A stretch of DNA of 64,000 bases from Atopobium sp. oral taxon 810 str. F0209 (GTDB taxonomy: Bacteria; Actinomycetota; Coriobacteriia; Coriobacteriales; Atopobiaceae), in contig NZ_KE952938.1 of assembly GCF_000466405.1 (NCBI RefSeq), positions 2,168-66,167 of the forward strand. The letters run 5' to 3'. Every line of letters begins with the position of its first letter. The stretch's first letter is position 1. Positions 42,263 to 51,627 of the stretch are shown piece after piece. The notes under the pieces were generated by a model. It saw only the letters and a program-made list of their open reading frames with translations. It did not search any database and was not told where the DNA came from. The translations under genes were made by a program, and so were the position numbers.

Positions 42263-44323
42263 CTAATCTGCCAGTGCATCGATTTTGTATAACCTCATAT
42301 CATCTTTGGCGAGTATCACTTCAAACCCTGGTGTTTCATCAGTAAGTGACACGAAGCCTTTCCAATCTCTGCTGTGGAATTTATCAAAGAGACTCGATTT
42401 ACCATGCTTAGCATCAAAATCTTTATCTAAAAGCAAAAGGTACTGTGCGCCCGTCTTTTTCACCGCTTTTTGCACTTCGCTGTTGTACATATACTCATTG
42501 ATTTTGTCTGAAATGACTTCACTCTCAGGAGTATTACTTCCGTCAAATCGACGGTAATAAGTATTAATATCACTCAAGGGATAGGCAAACGCGCTGCCAT
42601 CACCAGGCACATTCAATACAAGATCATCCTTTGTAATCTTTTTTACCCTAGTAAGAAAATCGCGCTCGTCTTGATCCAAAATTGAACGAGATATGTCATT
42701 GTATCTATGAGCGCGGCTCCCTGTATACCCAAAGGCAGTCGAAATAGTGACACCCTCATACGGAACCTTGATATTGGGATAAAAAATCATCACAAACGAT
42801 GTTGCTAAAAATATACAGGGGATTAGCATGCGTTTAAAACGGCCTTGCCCATCCTGAACCGCAAGTTCCTCAAATAGATGCTGGGCTACACGTACGAGTG
42901 ATTCCATACCAAGAGCTGCAAGGGGCATCGCCAAAATACAAGCAATAGATGCGAGGCGATTGTAGTCTGTATACCAAAATCCCGTCATATATTGCTTAAA
43001 GGAACCGTCAAGAGAAGCTGAGATAACAAAGAGAATACAGTAAAGGAGGAAACTCCCACTTATCCAAAGATAGTTTCTACGGTAGAGACTATAAAGGATA
43101 CCCAGCCATACAAACAATGCAAGCAGAGGTTGCATAGGCACATCTTTAAAACCTAAGAAGAGTGCTTCGATAACCGTAGCGCGAAGGGGGGCATAGGCAT
43201 AATGCACATAAAGAGCGACGGAATTGACAAGAGGTATCTCATAACAAATACGCCACGCCGCTACCACAAAAAGTAAGAACGTTGCTATTGCTACAACTGC
43301 ACTAAGTCGCGAATTATGACGTGATCTATTTATGTTTGCACGCCAAATTATCCCCATGAGATATGGAATTAAAGCTACACCTAGGGTAAAAGCCATACTC
43401 GGATGAGCAAAAACAAGAGCTAATAAACCCGCAAATAAGATGGCGATTTTCCCCAGCTCATATTTCTTTTTTAAGGCATCTTCAGACACCATAACAAACA
43501 GAGCGAGAAACGCTGGTAGTAGAACTACGCCAAGAAAAAACGAATTCTTCGCCTGAGGAATAAGAATGTGCCAAGGGAATACTCCAAAGGCAAAAGGAAA
43601 AAGCGCTCCCAAACGCAAGGCGAGTGGTTTTTCTTTAAGCGTAGTGCGCAAAAACAAATAAATGCCCGCAGGAAAACAAGGTACGAGTAAAACTGCATTG
43701 ATAACATTAGCCCCAAACGCCGCATTTTGATTTGTAAAGCCCGTAATCATTGCGGCAAGCACATGCCACGCCGCTGGATAATAAGGCTTCCCCATAATGG
43801 ATGCATGGGATATATCCTCAAATAAAGAGGAACTAAAGATTGACCATTGACCAGATTTTACATAACGCCAAACCAAATTGAGATGTTCAGTATTATCTGT
43901 TTTCCACGTAAGGGAGGACGGACCATCCAAGGGTCGAAGATAATACAGTCCAAAAACCAAGAGTGCAATCAACAGATAAGGTAAAAAAACCTTGAGTTCC
44001 CCTTTGAAAGAGTTTTGAGATGTGCAAATAGTTCCTAGATGTTGGGACGAAAATTGTAATTCCCCTCTCCTCCGCTGCAGTCGTCTAAAAGCCAGTACCA
44101 CAGTTGCAAGCAAACACAAAGGAAGTGCCACGCTTACCCAAGAAGCAAAGATTCCAAGTTTTTCAAATACTATGCCAACTACCGTGTAAAGCGTTATCGT
44201 CACAAGGGGCGCTAAAGCAAGACTGAAAAAACGATCATAATCACATGCTCTTATTAAGAAATAGCCAGGTAAACATACAAAAACTAGGCAAATAGGCAAC
44301 GCAAGAAAAAAATGAAGCCACAT
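42263..44323 (-). CDS. DUF6541 polytopic membrane protein, GT-C-like
   Basis: A 686-residue membrane protein with roughly 14 helices and a C-terminal extracellular domain of about 150 residues. The opening (CLPGYFLIRACDYDRFFSLA) and general layout match DUF6541, common in coriobacteria and other actinobacteria near wall glycopolymer genes. It is probably a GT-C glycosyltransferase using lipid-linked sugar. I use the ATG at 44323 because AAAGGA lies 8 bases upstream. The longer frame from a GTG at 44380 would run through the terminator hairpin of the upstream gene. Confidence 0.75.
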   Translation of the reverse strand: MWLHFFLALPICLVFVCLPGYFLIRACDYDRFFSLALAPLVTITLYTVVGIVFEKLGIFASWVSVALPLCLLATVVLAFRRLQRRRGELQFSSQHLGTICTSQNSFKGELKVFLPYLLIALLVFGLYYLRPLDGPSSLTWKTDNTEHLNLVWRYVKSGQWSIFSSSLFEDISHASIMGKPYYPAAWHVLAAMITGFTNQNAAFGANVINAVLLVPCFPAGIYLFLRTTLKEKPLALRLGALFPFAFGVFPWHILIPQAKNSFFLGVVLLPAFLALFVMVSEDALKKKYELGKIAILFAGLLALVFAHPSMAFTLGVALIPYLMGIIWRANINRSRHNSRLSAVVAIATFLLFVVAAWRICYEIPLVNSVALYVHYAYAPLRATVIEALFLGFKDVPMQPLLALFVWLGILYSLYRRNYLWISGSFLLYCILFVISASLDGSFKQYMTGFWYTDYNRLASIACILAMPLAALGMESLVRVAQHLFEELAVQDGQGRFKRMLIPCIFLATSFVMIFYPNIKVPYEGVTISTAFGYTGSRAHRYNDISRSILDQDERDFLTRVKKITKDDLVLNVPGDGSAFAYPLSDINTYYRRFDGSNTPESEVISDKINEYMYNSEVQKAVKKTGAQYLLLLDKDFDAKHGKSSLFDKFHSRDWKGFVSLTDETPGFEVILAKDDMRLYKIDALAD

Positions 44324-44354
44324 GACAAATTCCTTTGTTTGCAAATACAAAGAA

Positions 44355-44386
44355 GAGAGGATGGCGACAAATGTCGTCACCCTCTC
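44355..44386 (-). terminator. Hairpin terminator of the L,D-transpeptidase gene
   Basis: A stem of about 14 pairs with one mismatch and one G-T pair closes on an AAAT loop (arms 44355-44368 and 44373-44386). On the minus strand it is followed by a T-rich stretch. It sits just after the stop at 44413 and before the DUF6541 start. Confidence 0.7.
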
Positions 44387-44412
44387 CTCATCTCACATTA
44401 TAAGCACGACCT

Positions 44413-47076
44413 CTAGTACGAAAGGCAAGTTGTACCACGAGTGATGTTGTCATAGACCCACTTGGCATTGCCAATCTCTAGACGACAGCAAGCCCCAGAC
44501 TGACGAGCCCCAAGCTTATTGACATAAGGATACAGAATCTTAGTTTTTGCATAATACAAAAGCGAGTGGAAACTAGGCCCCATACCCGGAGTCTTGTAGA
44601 ATTCCGTCCAGTAATACTCACCAGTTTCATAGATGATGCCATTGGGGCCCATATCACCGTAATAAGCTTTTTTACCAGATGTCCTGAATAAGCCCTTTGG
44701 CGTAGGAGATTCAGGTTTGCCTACTGAACAACGGAAAATTTTATGGGGAACCCAAGTATCATTTTCAAGGTGGTACACATTGACATAGAAACGACTCTGA
44801 TCGATGGTAATTATGTACTTGGTACCGCTCGATAGATTATTAATTTTGCGATAAGTCACATAGGTAGAGTACTTCCAGTTACTTCTCTTACCCTTTTCAT
44901 TGACGTAAACATACTTGCCACCACTCAAATCCCAGTGACTTGTATCTTGAATAATCCATTTCTGTGCAGCAGTATTATTATTTTCCCATTGGTGAACGTT
45001 GGCTCCGTCTGCCTTTGAAGCTCCAGAGATATCCAGTACAAGGCCAGATTTAAGGTTTTTGAAGCTTAACCAACCACCATCAGCAATTTCTACTACCCAT
45101 TTTTGTGCAGCCGTCCCATTGCTTTGGAATTGACAAACATTAGCTCCTGCCGCACTTGATCCATGATAGATTTCAACAAGCTTGTCTGAGTTAGCATTTT
45201 TCAGGGTAACAACGTTGTTCCCTACATTAGTTACTTGGAATTTCTGGCTATCAAAATTCCTAAATCTGCCTGCTGAAATGTTGCCACCATTTTTATTATC
45301 TGTACGATTAGCACCAAGCACAGTACCCAGCTGAGAAACAATCTTGTAAGTGCCATCTGCAACAAGCTGAGCAGGATTAAAAACAAAGTACGAATAAGAG
45401 TCTGTAGGCTCATATAACGAAAGGGAACTTCCATCATGAACTTGCCCACTACCTAGACCTAAAACCCTATTTGGCACTGCAAGGCTATATAATGAAAATG
45501 CATTACCATTCCAAGCAAGATCCCACTGATTATGTTCATTAGCTACAGTGGTACTGTCGCCATCTTGAATAAATCCTTTTTCAGGATTGAAAGTTAACCA
45601 ACCGCCAGATGCTGCGGTGCGAAAACGATACACATTCTCATATCCATCAATTTTCTTAATTTCAAAGCGCTGCGCACGAGTGCCATTGGAACTAAACATT
45701 CTAACTGCTGTTCCTGAGGTATTTCTGCCAGAAGTAACGTCAAACACCTTGTTTGGATTAATGAAGCTACCAATGGTATAGATTCCCTCATCAATTAGAC
45801 TCGTTTTTTGTAAGTTAAAATTCTGAGCGGACGTACCATTCGCTATAAAGCCTTGGAGGTTGATACCACTACGATTTTTTCCTCCGCTTACGTCTAACAA
45901 AAGACCCGTCGCCTTATTGATCAAGCGAAAGCTTCCATCAGGATTACTGCGCAAAGCCCACTTTTGATTATTCAGACCTCGTTTAGAATCTTGGTATACA
46001 TTAGATCCATTGACGACACTATTTTTCATAGTAAGAACTTTGCCAGTTCCCATCAAATTGATGTAGTAAAAACCATCGCCCGCATTTTGCAAATACAGCT
46101 TCTGCAACTGTGAGTTTGAGGTTACTTTCTCAAGTTGGACGTTAGCGCCATTTGACTTTGAGCCGCCTTTAACGCCAATAGTATAGTTTTGATTATTCGC
46201 TGTCGTGATGAAATGAGCGCTAGAAGGCTTATCAATGTCACTTACTGCAACCTCAGGATGCGCTTTGTAAATATAAAAACGCTGCGCCTGAGTATTATTG
46301 GATTGGTAAAGTTGAACATTGGATTCATTTTCAACCCGACCACCATATACATCAATAACAAGATTCTTATTAAGTTTAGAAACAAGGTTATACGCACCAT
46401 TGGAAAGAGACTTCAAAAACCAAAGCTGAGCATCACAATCTTCTTTCTCAGCATCGATTTCAATATTTGCTTTAACAATACCCTGCTCCCCAGTGACCTG
46501 TAACATCAATTTGGTACCGTGCTTAGCAATGGTGTAATACCCATTGCCTTTGTGGACAAAATCCCACTGCTGAGCGGCAGTATTGTTATTTTCATAAAGC
46601 TGAACATTTGCATGGCTATATTCTTTGTTATGCCAAACATCTACAACCTTGGAAAGACCTTTGTAATTTCCAGAGCCAATTACATAGGTGCCATCCTCAA
46701 GGGGCGGCTCTACCTCATCAGCATCAATTGCATTTGACTTCTCATCTTCTAAAGAAGCAGGAACTTCCTTTGCGTTCTCAGTAAATTCTCTATTCAAATT
46801 TTCAGTTATTTGATTGTCTTCATGAGCTGAATTTTCAACATCCGAATTAGAAAGAACATCACTTCCAACTACAACAGAATCAGAACTTTTGAACTCAGTA
46901 GATGCCACCGATGGAGCTTCAGCAACTACAGCTGAATCTCCATAAGCCATGCTGCTAGCAGCTGTGGCCGCCTCTCCCTGGCTATCAGTTTCTGCAAAAG
47001 CAAGGACCGGGGCAGCAGCTCCTAGGGCAAAAGCTAAACCGCATACTACAATAGATTTTTTTAAGTTCTTGTGCAT
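44413..47076 (-). CDS. Secreted ricin-repeat protein with L,D-transpeptidase domain
   Basis: An 887-residue exported protein. The signal peptide ends AFA-ET (about residue 29), followed by an acidic linker to about 130. Four ricin-type trefoils (about 12 units, such as NVQLYENNNTAAQQW and NVHQWENNNTAAQKW) are followed by a YkuD-type domain at about 751-887. PTPKGLF and FHSLLYY (H837) precede the active-site segment SGACCRLEIGNAKWVYDN, where C863 aligns with the catalytic cysteine of the usual S-H-G-C-x-R motif. The HG pair is replaced by GA. YkuD enzymes make 3-3 cross-links or attach proteins to stem peptides. It uses the same repeat family as the three hydrolases at 11421-20135. AAGGA precedes the ATG. 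Confidence 0.88.
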   Translation of the reverse strand: MHKNLKKSIVVCGLAFALGAAAPVLAFAETDSQGEAATAASSMAYGDSAVVAEAPSVASTEFKSSDSVVVGSDVLSNSDVENSAHEDNQITENLNREFTENAKEVPASLEDEKSNAIDADEVEPPLEDGTYVIGSGNYKGLSKVVDVWHNKEYSHANVQLYENNNTAAQQWDFVHKGNGYYTIAKHGTKLMLQVTGEQGIVKANIEIDAEKEDCDAQLWFLKSLSNGAYNLVSKLNKNLVIDVYGGRVENESNVQLYQSNNTQAQRFYIYKAHPEVAVSDIDKPSSAHFITTANNQNYTIGVKGGSKSNGANVQLEKVTSNSQLQKLYLQNAGDGFYYINLMGTGKVLTMKNSVVNGSNVYQDSKRGLNNQKWALRSNPDGSFRLINKATGLLLDVSGGKNRSGINLQGFIANGTSAQNFNLQKTSLIDEGIYTIGSFINPNKVFDVTSGRNTSGTAVRMFSSNGTRAQRFEIKKIDGYENVYRFRTAASGGWLTFNPEKGFIQDGDSTTVANEHNQWDLAWNGNAFSLYSLAVPNRVLGLGSGQVHDGSSLSLYEPTDSYSYFVFNPAQLVADGTYKIVSQLGTVLGANRTDNKNGGNISAGRFRNFDSQKFQVTNVGNNVVTLKNANSDKLVEIYHGSSAAGANVCQFQSNGTAAQKWVVEIADGGWLSFKNLKSGLVLDISGASKADGANVHQWENNNTAAQKWIIQDTSHWDLSGGKYVYVNEKGKRSNWKYSTYVTYRKINNLSSGTKYIITIDQSRFYVNVYHLENDTWVPHKIFRCSVGKPESPTPKGLFRTSGKKAYYGDMGPNGIIYETGEYYWTEFYKTPGMGPSFHSLLYYAKTKILYPYVNKLGARQSGACCRLEIGNAKWVYDNITRGTTCLSY

Positions 47077-47199
47077 GAATACTTATCCTTCCTGCACAGA
47101 CCGACGTTATCATCCAGTCTTTACAAAGTTATGAAGATAGTAACACAAAACCTATGCGCAACTTATTATTTCGGCGCTTTCAAGGAGAAGATTAGTAAA

Positions 47200-49353
47200 T
47201 TAGTAACCTTGTTTTTTTATAAAACGATATGTACGTGCACGATTTTCTTTATCACGATAGGCATACCATTGATTCGCTTTCTTAAGATTCTCGTCTAATG
47301 CCACACACTTATTGTCCAGAACCTCCTCAATAGCCTGAACTGTTTCATCAACATTTTGCCCCATAGATCCAGGCAAATCCGTATTGAAATCTATATAACT
47401 CCCTACGTATTCAAGGAAATCTGCCTGATCGAATTGGTAATAGACTACTGGCTTATTCTGATATAAAACATCCCAACACACACTGGAATAATCCGTTACC
47501 AGCATTGAGCATTCCATGATGAGCTCATTGAGTGGACGTTGTCCTAATGGCACCAAATGTATGCGCACATTATCACTTTGAAATGCCTCAGTAAACTCAT
47601 TGATTTTGGGGTGTATAAAAAAATATAAGCTAGCATCGTATTCTTCAAGAAGGGACTGAAGATGTTCATTATGCAAGAGTTGAGAATATGCTCTGAAATA
47701 CTCACTTGTAGTAAAAACATCCATACTCTGTTCTTCGAGCCAAGGACGCCAAGTAGGCATAACAAGTATCATAGGATGCTGTATATCAGCATGATTCTCA
47801 ATCACATCCCAACGTGATAAACCTAATACTGCAACCTGCTGCTTTGCATAACCAAAGTAATCTACAATTATTTGCCGCTCTGCCTCGGATGAAGTAAGAA
47901 AGTATTTTATAGGACTTGAATTACTTGCACCAAAACCCTTATCTACGCGCTTCATCGCAATGACGCCATGCTGTAAAAACAGCATATCTTTCTTCCGCAT
48001 GCGCGATTGAATGATGTTGGGCATAGCGCGCCATTGATAGAGATGCTGGCTGGAGTCAGATCCGATATAAAGATTCGCCAGAAGCGAATAAAGGAGATGA
48101 CGAAAACCCATAAAATTCAATATATGACGACCGTACTTTTTTAATTTTGCATAAGCCGACGCATTTTTATCTATAACATAATAGATGTCTTTATTCTCGG
48201 TAGTCGGTAGCTCATCCATGCAATATCGGAAAAAGTAGTAACCATTATCCTCTGCAAGCGAGCAAAACTTCTCGTATACCAACCAAATATTTCTTTTCCC
48301 TATAATTTCTTTTACGACAGGAGCAAGCAAAACCGCTAATAGTGAGCGCATTCTCGTAGCAAAACTGTCATAGATAGACGATGGCCTACAGGTAAAAGCA
48401 AGGCGTCCAGCTTTTGCTGTTGCGTAGGGAAAAAAGATTAACCCGTCCGGGAGTTTCACTCGAGTACCATGCAAAATAAAACGATGCGTTATTTTTTTGG
48501 GAACCTTGACGTACACACGATAGGATTTTCCACCTTTTGAAACTGTGACAAAAAAATCCCAGTATATTTCCTGTACTCCTAATTTATCAGGGAAAAAAGA
48601 AGTAGAAATGATAGTTCGATCAACCTGTACTTTAATTTCCACTTTTAATTCATGAACAAGAACTTCCGAAACACTTCTATATACCAATTCCAGACCACTA
48701 CAAGAAAACTCCGTTTTTGGAATTGCCACTTGTATAGAAACTTTACCTCCCAAGCCACAGCTCAAAGAGAGTAATTTGCCAAACAGATAATTTGAGGGAA
48801 CCTCATCCTCCCAAGAAGCTAGGAGCGATAATGTGCGATTGCCTTTCTTTGCGTAGGGCGTAACTGCAAGCGCACTTTCATTTCCCACCTGATGTGAAAA
48901 TGTAGGATAGGGAGCTTCGTGGAAAGCTTCTGTTATAAGCGATGGGTAGTAATCCGCAGCATAATCACAATAACTGGTATTACTTTGTAATGGCAGAGAT
49001 AAACTGTATGAAAAAAACTGATCGCCTTTTTGATCTGACACAAGCAGACCAAATGAAGCACGTCTAATATCATTTTCACAAAAATATCTAAGACAATTTC
49101 GTAGGTCAAGCGAAATTAAATGCGAACTAATGACCACATCTGTAAGCTCTTGTGCCCAAAGTACCTTTTCTCGTTTTATCAGATAAAGCCACATATGATC
49201 GCGCAAGTCGAACTCGCGAGGAAATCTAATTTGAAGTAACTCCTCTTCGCAAGAAACCTCAACTACCAGTGTGCGTAGCTGAGCACGCGCCAGTTCCGTT
49301 GAAACAAAATCTACCGACTCTGCGATTAAAGCAGCGTCTTTATAAAAGTTCAT
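47200..49353 (-). CDS. CDP-glycerol glycerophosphotransferase family protein (TagF-like)
   Basis: A 717-residue protein. The C-terminal half (about 390-715) is the glycerophosphotransferase domain that moves glycerol phosphate from CDP-glycerol to the growing polymer. Motifs are FLQHGVIAMKRVDKG with the catalytic histidine, MPTWRPW, FFIHPKI and VTDYSSVCWDVLY. The N-terminal half is a long region of unknown fold rich in beta strands, as in bifunctional wall-teichoic enzymes. The ATG at 49353 follows AGGTGG at 10 bases; a TTG at 49362 is less likely. It is coupled to the tagD gene upstream (14 bp). Confidence 0.85.
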   Translation of the reverse strand: MNFYKDAALIAESVDFVSTELARAQLRTLVVEVSCEEELLQIRFPREFDLRDHMWLYLIKREKVLWAQELTDVVISSHLISLDLRNCLRYFCENDIRRASFGLLVSDQKGDQFFSYSLSLPLQSNTSYCDYAADYYPSLITEAFHEAPYPTFSHQVGNESALAVTPYAKKGNRTLSLLASWEDEVPSNYLFGKLLSLSCGLGGKVSIQVAIPKTEFSCSGLELVYRSVSEVLVHELKVEIKVQVDRTIISTSFFPDKLGVQEIYWDFFVTVSKGGKSYRVYVKVPKKITHRFILHGTRVKLPDGLIFFPYATAKAGRLAFTCRPSSIYDSFATRMRSLLAVLLAPVVKEIIGKRNIWLVYEKFCSLAEDNGYYFFRYCMDELPTTENKDIYYVIDKNASAYAKLKKYGRHILNFMGFRHLLYSLLANLYIGSDSSQHLYQWRAMPNIIQSRMRKKDMLFLQHGVIAMKRVDKGFGASNSSPIKYFLTSSEAERQIIVDYFGYAKQQVAVLGLSRWDVIENHADIQHPMILVMPTWRPWLEEQSMDVFTTSEYFRAYSQLLHNEHLQSLLEEYDASLYFFIHPKINEFTEAFQSDNVRIHLVPLGQRPLNELIMECSMLVTDYSSVCWDVLYQNKPVVYYQFDQADFLEYVGSYIDFNTDLPGSMGQNVDETVQAIEEVLDNKCVALDENLKKANQWYAYRDKENRARTYRFIKKQGY

Positions 49354-49367
49354 AAGAAACAATCCAC

Positions 49368-49796
49368 CTAAGACTGAAGTCTGCTTTTTACGTCGGTAGT
49401 AGAAATACCTTCTGTGCGATCTAAATAGACCACATCACAGTATTCCTTGAGATACTCAAAACGATCAGAACCAGCCCAGTCACCACCCATTACCACGGTA
49501 TCAATGTGATACTTTTGTACGTCCTCAATCTTTTGTTCCCAGCTTTTCTCGGGAATTACGAGGTCAACATAACGGATAGCCTCAAGCATCTCTTTGCGCG
49601 TCTCATAGTCATAAAACGAAGTTTTGCCTTTGCCTGCATTGAATTCGTCAGTCGAGAGAGCCACCACAAGATAATCACCAAGTGCCGCTGCACGCCGAAG
49701 TAGGCGGATATGACCGTAATGCAGCAAATCAAAGGTGCCATAGGTCAACACACGCTTAAGACCAGTATATTCACCGTTTCCAGAAAAATAAGGCAT
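49368..49796 (-). CDS. tagD: Glycerol-3-phosphate cytidylyltransferase
   Basis: A 142-residue nucleotidyltransferase making CDP-glycerol from CTP and glycerol-3-phosphate, the donor for the glycerophosphotransferases of this locus. The family signatures are VLTYGTFDLLHYGHIRLLRR (containing the HxGH motif) and ISTTDVKSRL (the late IST motif). VVMGGDWAGSDRF is also typical. The ATG at 49796 has GGAAGG upstream and is chosen over a TTG at 49820. It heads a two-gene leftward operon with the TagF-like gene. Confidence 0.9.
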   Translation of the reverse strand: MPYFSGNGEYTGLKRVLTYGTFDLLHYGHIRLLRRAAALGDYLVVALSTDEFNAGKGKTSFYDYETRKEMLEAIRYVDLVIPEKSWEQKIEDVQKYHIDTVVMGGDWAGSDRFEYLKEYCDVVYLDRTEGISTTDVKSRLQS

Positions 49797-49847
49797 TGGC
49801 CGCCTTCCCCAAGTCTTCAAGTATTCGCAGATAAATCAACGCACATA

Positions 49848-49905
49848 TTCTACCATCCCTCCCCCAAAGCATCCGCCTTAACCTATACTCGGATTAACAG
49901 AAAAC
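49848..49905. repeat. 58-bp direct repeat, left copy
   Basis: Identical over 58 bases to 51551-51608. It lies 51 bp upstream of the tagD start. It contains a TATACT hexamer that could be a -10 box, but no good -35 box. Together the copies bracket 1645 bp of accessory DNA. Confidence 0.95.
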
Positions 49906-50156
49906 CAGAAAGACGTACCTAGACCAACTGCAAAAGCCTAGGAACAGCCAGAGGTAGTAATGGTAAAGACATTGCCCTAAATCGTAGCCATCCGAGGAAG
50001 TTCGTTTTACATCTTTAAAGTAGAGTTTCTTGAATAGGACAGCTTCAATCGGTGACACAAAATTGTGCGAGGAAAGTGAAACCCAGTCTATTTATTGTAT
50101 AAGTTTCGCTATTTCACAATATTTCAATCATTAGCCTGCATATTTACTCATATTAG

Positions 50157-50294
50157 GAAAGTTGCAGGAAAGTTAGAAACCAACCAAAACCAGGCAAAAG
50201 AAAGTTACGGGCAATCAATATGACGACACTATAAAGCCTTTACCTGCTCGTATTCTGCAGATGGGCGGCGTAAAGAAAGTTGTGGGAAAGTTAG
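50157..50294 (-). repeat. AACTTTC repeat cluster downstream of the decayed gene
   Basis: On the pseudogene strand AACTTTC occurs five times, including two 20-base copies at 50157-50176 and 50275-50294 that match at 18 positions. The last copy ends 2 bases from the pseudogene stop. It may be decayed coding sequence or a small regulatory repeat; I cannot decide. Confidence 0.6.
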
Positions 50295-50296
50295 CT

Positions 50297-51344
50297 TTAC
50301 GCCCAAATAGGCACGTACCGCATATATCGAGGAGCAGTTGACGGATCAACTGGCTTTATTAATTCCGCATCCACTGTCGCCGCAAGCAGCTTCGAGACGG
50401 TAGATTGGCTAGGCCCCCCTTCACCAAAACGAGAGCGGAGCGACTTGTTAGTCATAACATCACCATTCGTGAAGCAGATGCACGCATGCCAATAGCATGC
50501 CATCATGCGATCCCAAGCATCCATCGAACGGTAAGGTACATAGGACATGAGGGATACCCTCAGGCTTCCTCCAGCTCCCTCATATTCAACTACCTTCGGT
50601 GCAGGAAGATACGATGCTTCACACGAGGAGATAATCTTATCCCATCCAGTACCAAGCTCCTCGCAAAAACGGAAGCGCCTCATAAGGCTGGCAAGACGTT
50701 GATTCCTAGACTTAGGTGGGTTATCCACCAGACGCATGAGATCGACAAGCAACCTCCTGCTGGGACTGAGGCATCGGAGCGTTGAGAAGCTCAAAGTACT
50801 TTGGGTAGTCAAGTAGTGAGAGCACATCGGGTAGTACAAGCCCACCTTTCGCAGTAACGCTCTCAAAATCTGACTTAGTAATGCGATCCCAAACCTCAGA
50901 TTCGACAGTCGGATACTCCCGCAATTTTTTTGTGTAGCTGCCAACCCTGACATACGGAATCCCCTCGAAGTCAACCGTGTGATAGAAGGCTGCACGCACC
51001 ATGAGCACTGTGACGTGCTTGCCATCAATCTCTGCCTCCATAAACTCAAAAGAGGCATTATCCGTAAGCTAGTGATGGAGCCAATTCTCAAGCTCCTCAT
51101 TGCCCCTCTTTTCGAGCCTATAGCAAAACGAACTGCCCGTCACCTCGTGTGTCTCGTCATCTATGCCCCACACTATATAAGCAGTCGAAACGCCAAGTCT
51201 GCATGCGGAGTTTGCCAAAGCACTCACTCTCTGCCCAATCATCTCTGGGTTAGAATTATTTGACTTGAACTCAATCCACTCGGTTTCCGAATCGTGATGA
51301 CGAAGCTCTTCTACAAGCAACGCAATGTCAATGTCTGTGCTCAT
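50297..51344 (-). pseudogene. Decayed AlbA_2/Schlafen-type putative DNA-binding, ATPase-like gene
   Basis: Remnants of a gene for an AlbA_2-domain protein, which normally has an N-terminal Schlafen AlbA_2 domain, an HATPase_c_4-like core and a C-terminal winged helix. The AlbA_2 part is clear (TEWIEFKSNNSNPEMIGQ, IVWGIDDETHEVTG, NEELENWL). A TAG stop at 51069-51071 then interrupts the same frame, which continues (GIPYVRVGSYTKKLREY) to about 50740. There the frame shifts and a central stretch of the expected protein appears missing, before VDNPPKSRNQRLASLMRR, EELGTGWDKI and the ending RYVPIWA. Start chosen at the ATG at 51344. Such genes are often found on mobile islands. No active product is expected. 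Confidence 0.8.
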
Positions 51345-51550
51345 ATACCATTCCGCATCCATGTGATAACAATTCATAATTAATTCTATCGCAGAGCGAA
51401 ACGCTACCGACGGGGGTAACATTCCAATAAACAGACTGATATGAGAAAACCGAGGAGCCAGCTAGTTCCCACACAAACATCGTCACAACAATAGACCCCT
51501 TTTCCCAAACTAAACCACGGAAACGGGAGAAATTCACTGCAAAAGTCAGG

Positions 51551-51608
51551 TTCTACCATCCCTCCCCCAAAGCATCCGCCTTAACCTATACTCGGATTAA
51601 CAGAAAAC
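51551..51608. repeat. 58-bp direct repeat, right copy
   Basis: Identical to 49848-49905. It ends 19 bp before the GTG start at 51628, so it covers the likely promoter region of that gene. The same TATACT hexamer is present. Confidence 0.95.
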
Positions 51609-51627
51609 ACATCATGAAGGGACTGGC

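Larger units (their letters stand above)
49906..51550. mobile_element. Inserted accessory segment between the 58-bp repeats
   Basis: A 1645-bp segment interrupts the divergent tagD / 51628 intergenic region. It holds one decayed AlbA_2/Schlafen-type gene and, at 49906-50296, 391 bp without a gene except for short AACTTTC repeats. Bases actgcaaaag recur near both inner ends (49927 and 51536). I see no transposase, integrase or clear terminal inverted repeat, so the mechanism is unknown. The second repeat copy directly precedes the 51628 gene. Confidence 0.6.

Noticed and set aside
44324-44380. Longer N-terminus of the DUF6541 protein from a GTG
   Set aside because: It would be translated through the terminator hairpin of the preceding gene, and the ATG at 44323 has a good AAAGGA site.
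49906-51550. Classical insertion sequence
   Set aside because: No transposase frame or terminal inverted repeats are visible, and 58 bp is too long for a normal target-site duplication.
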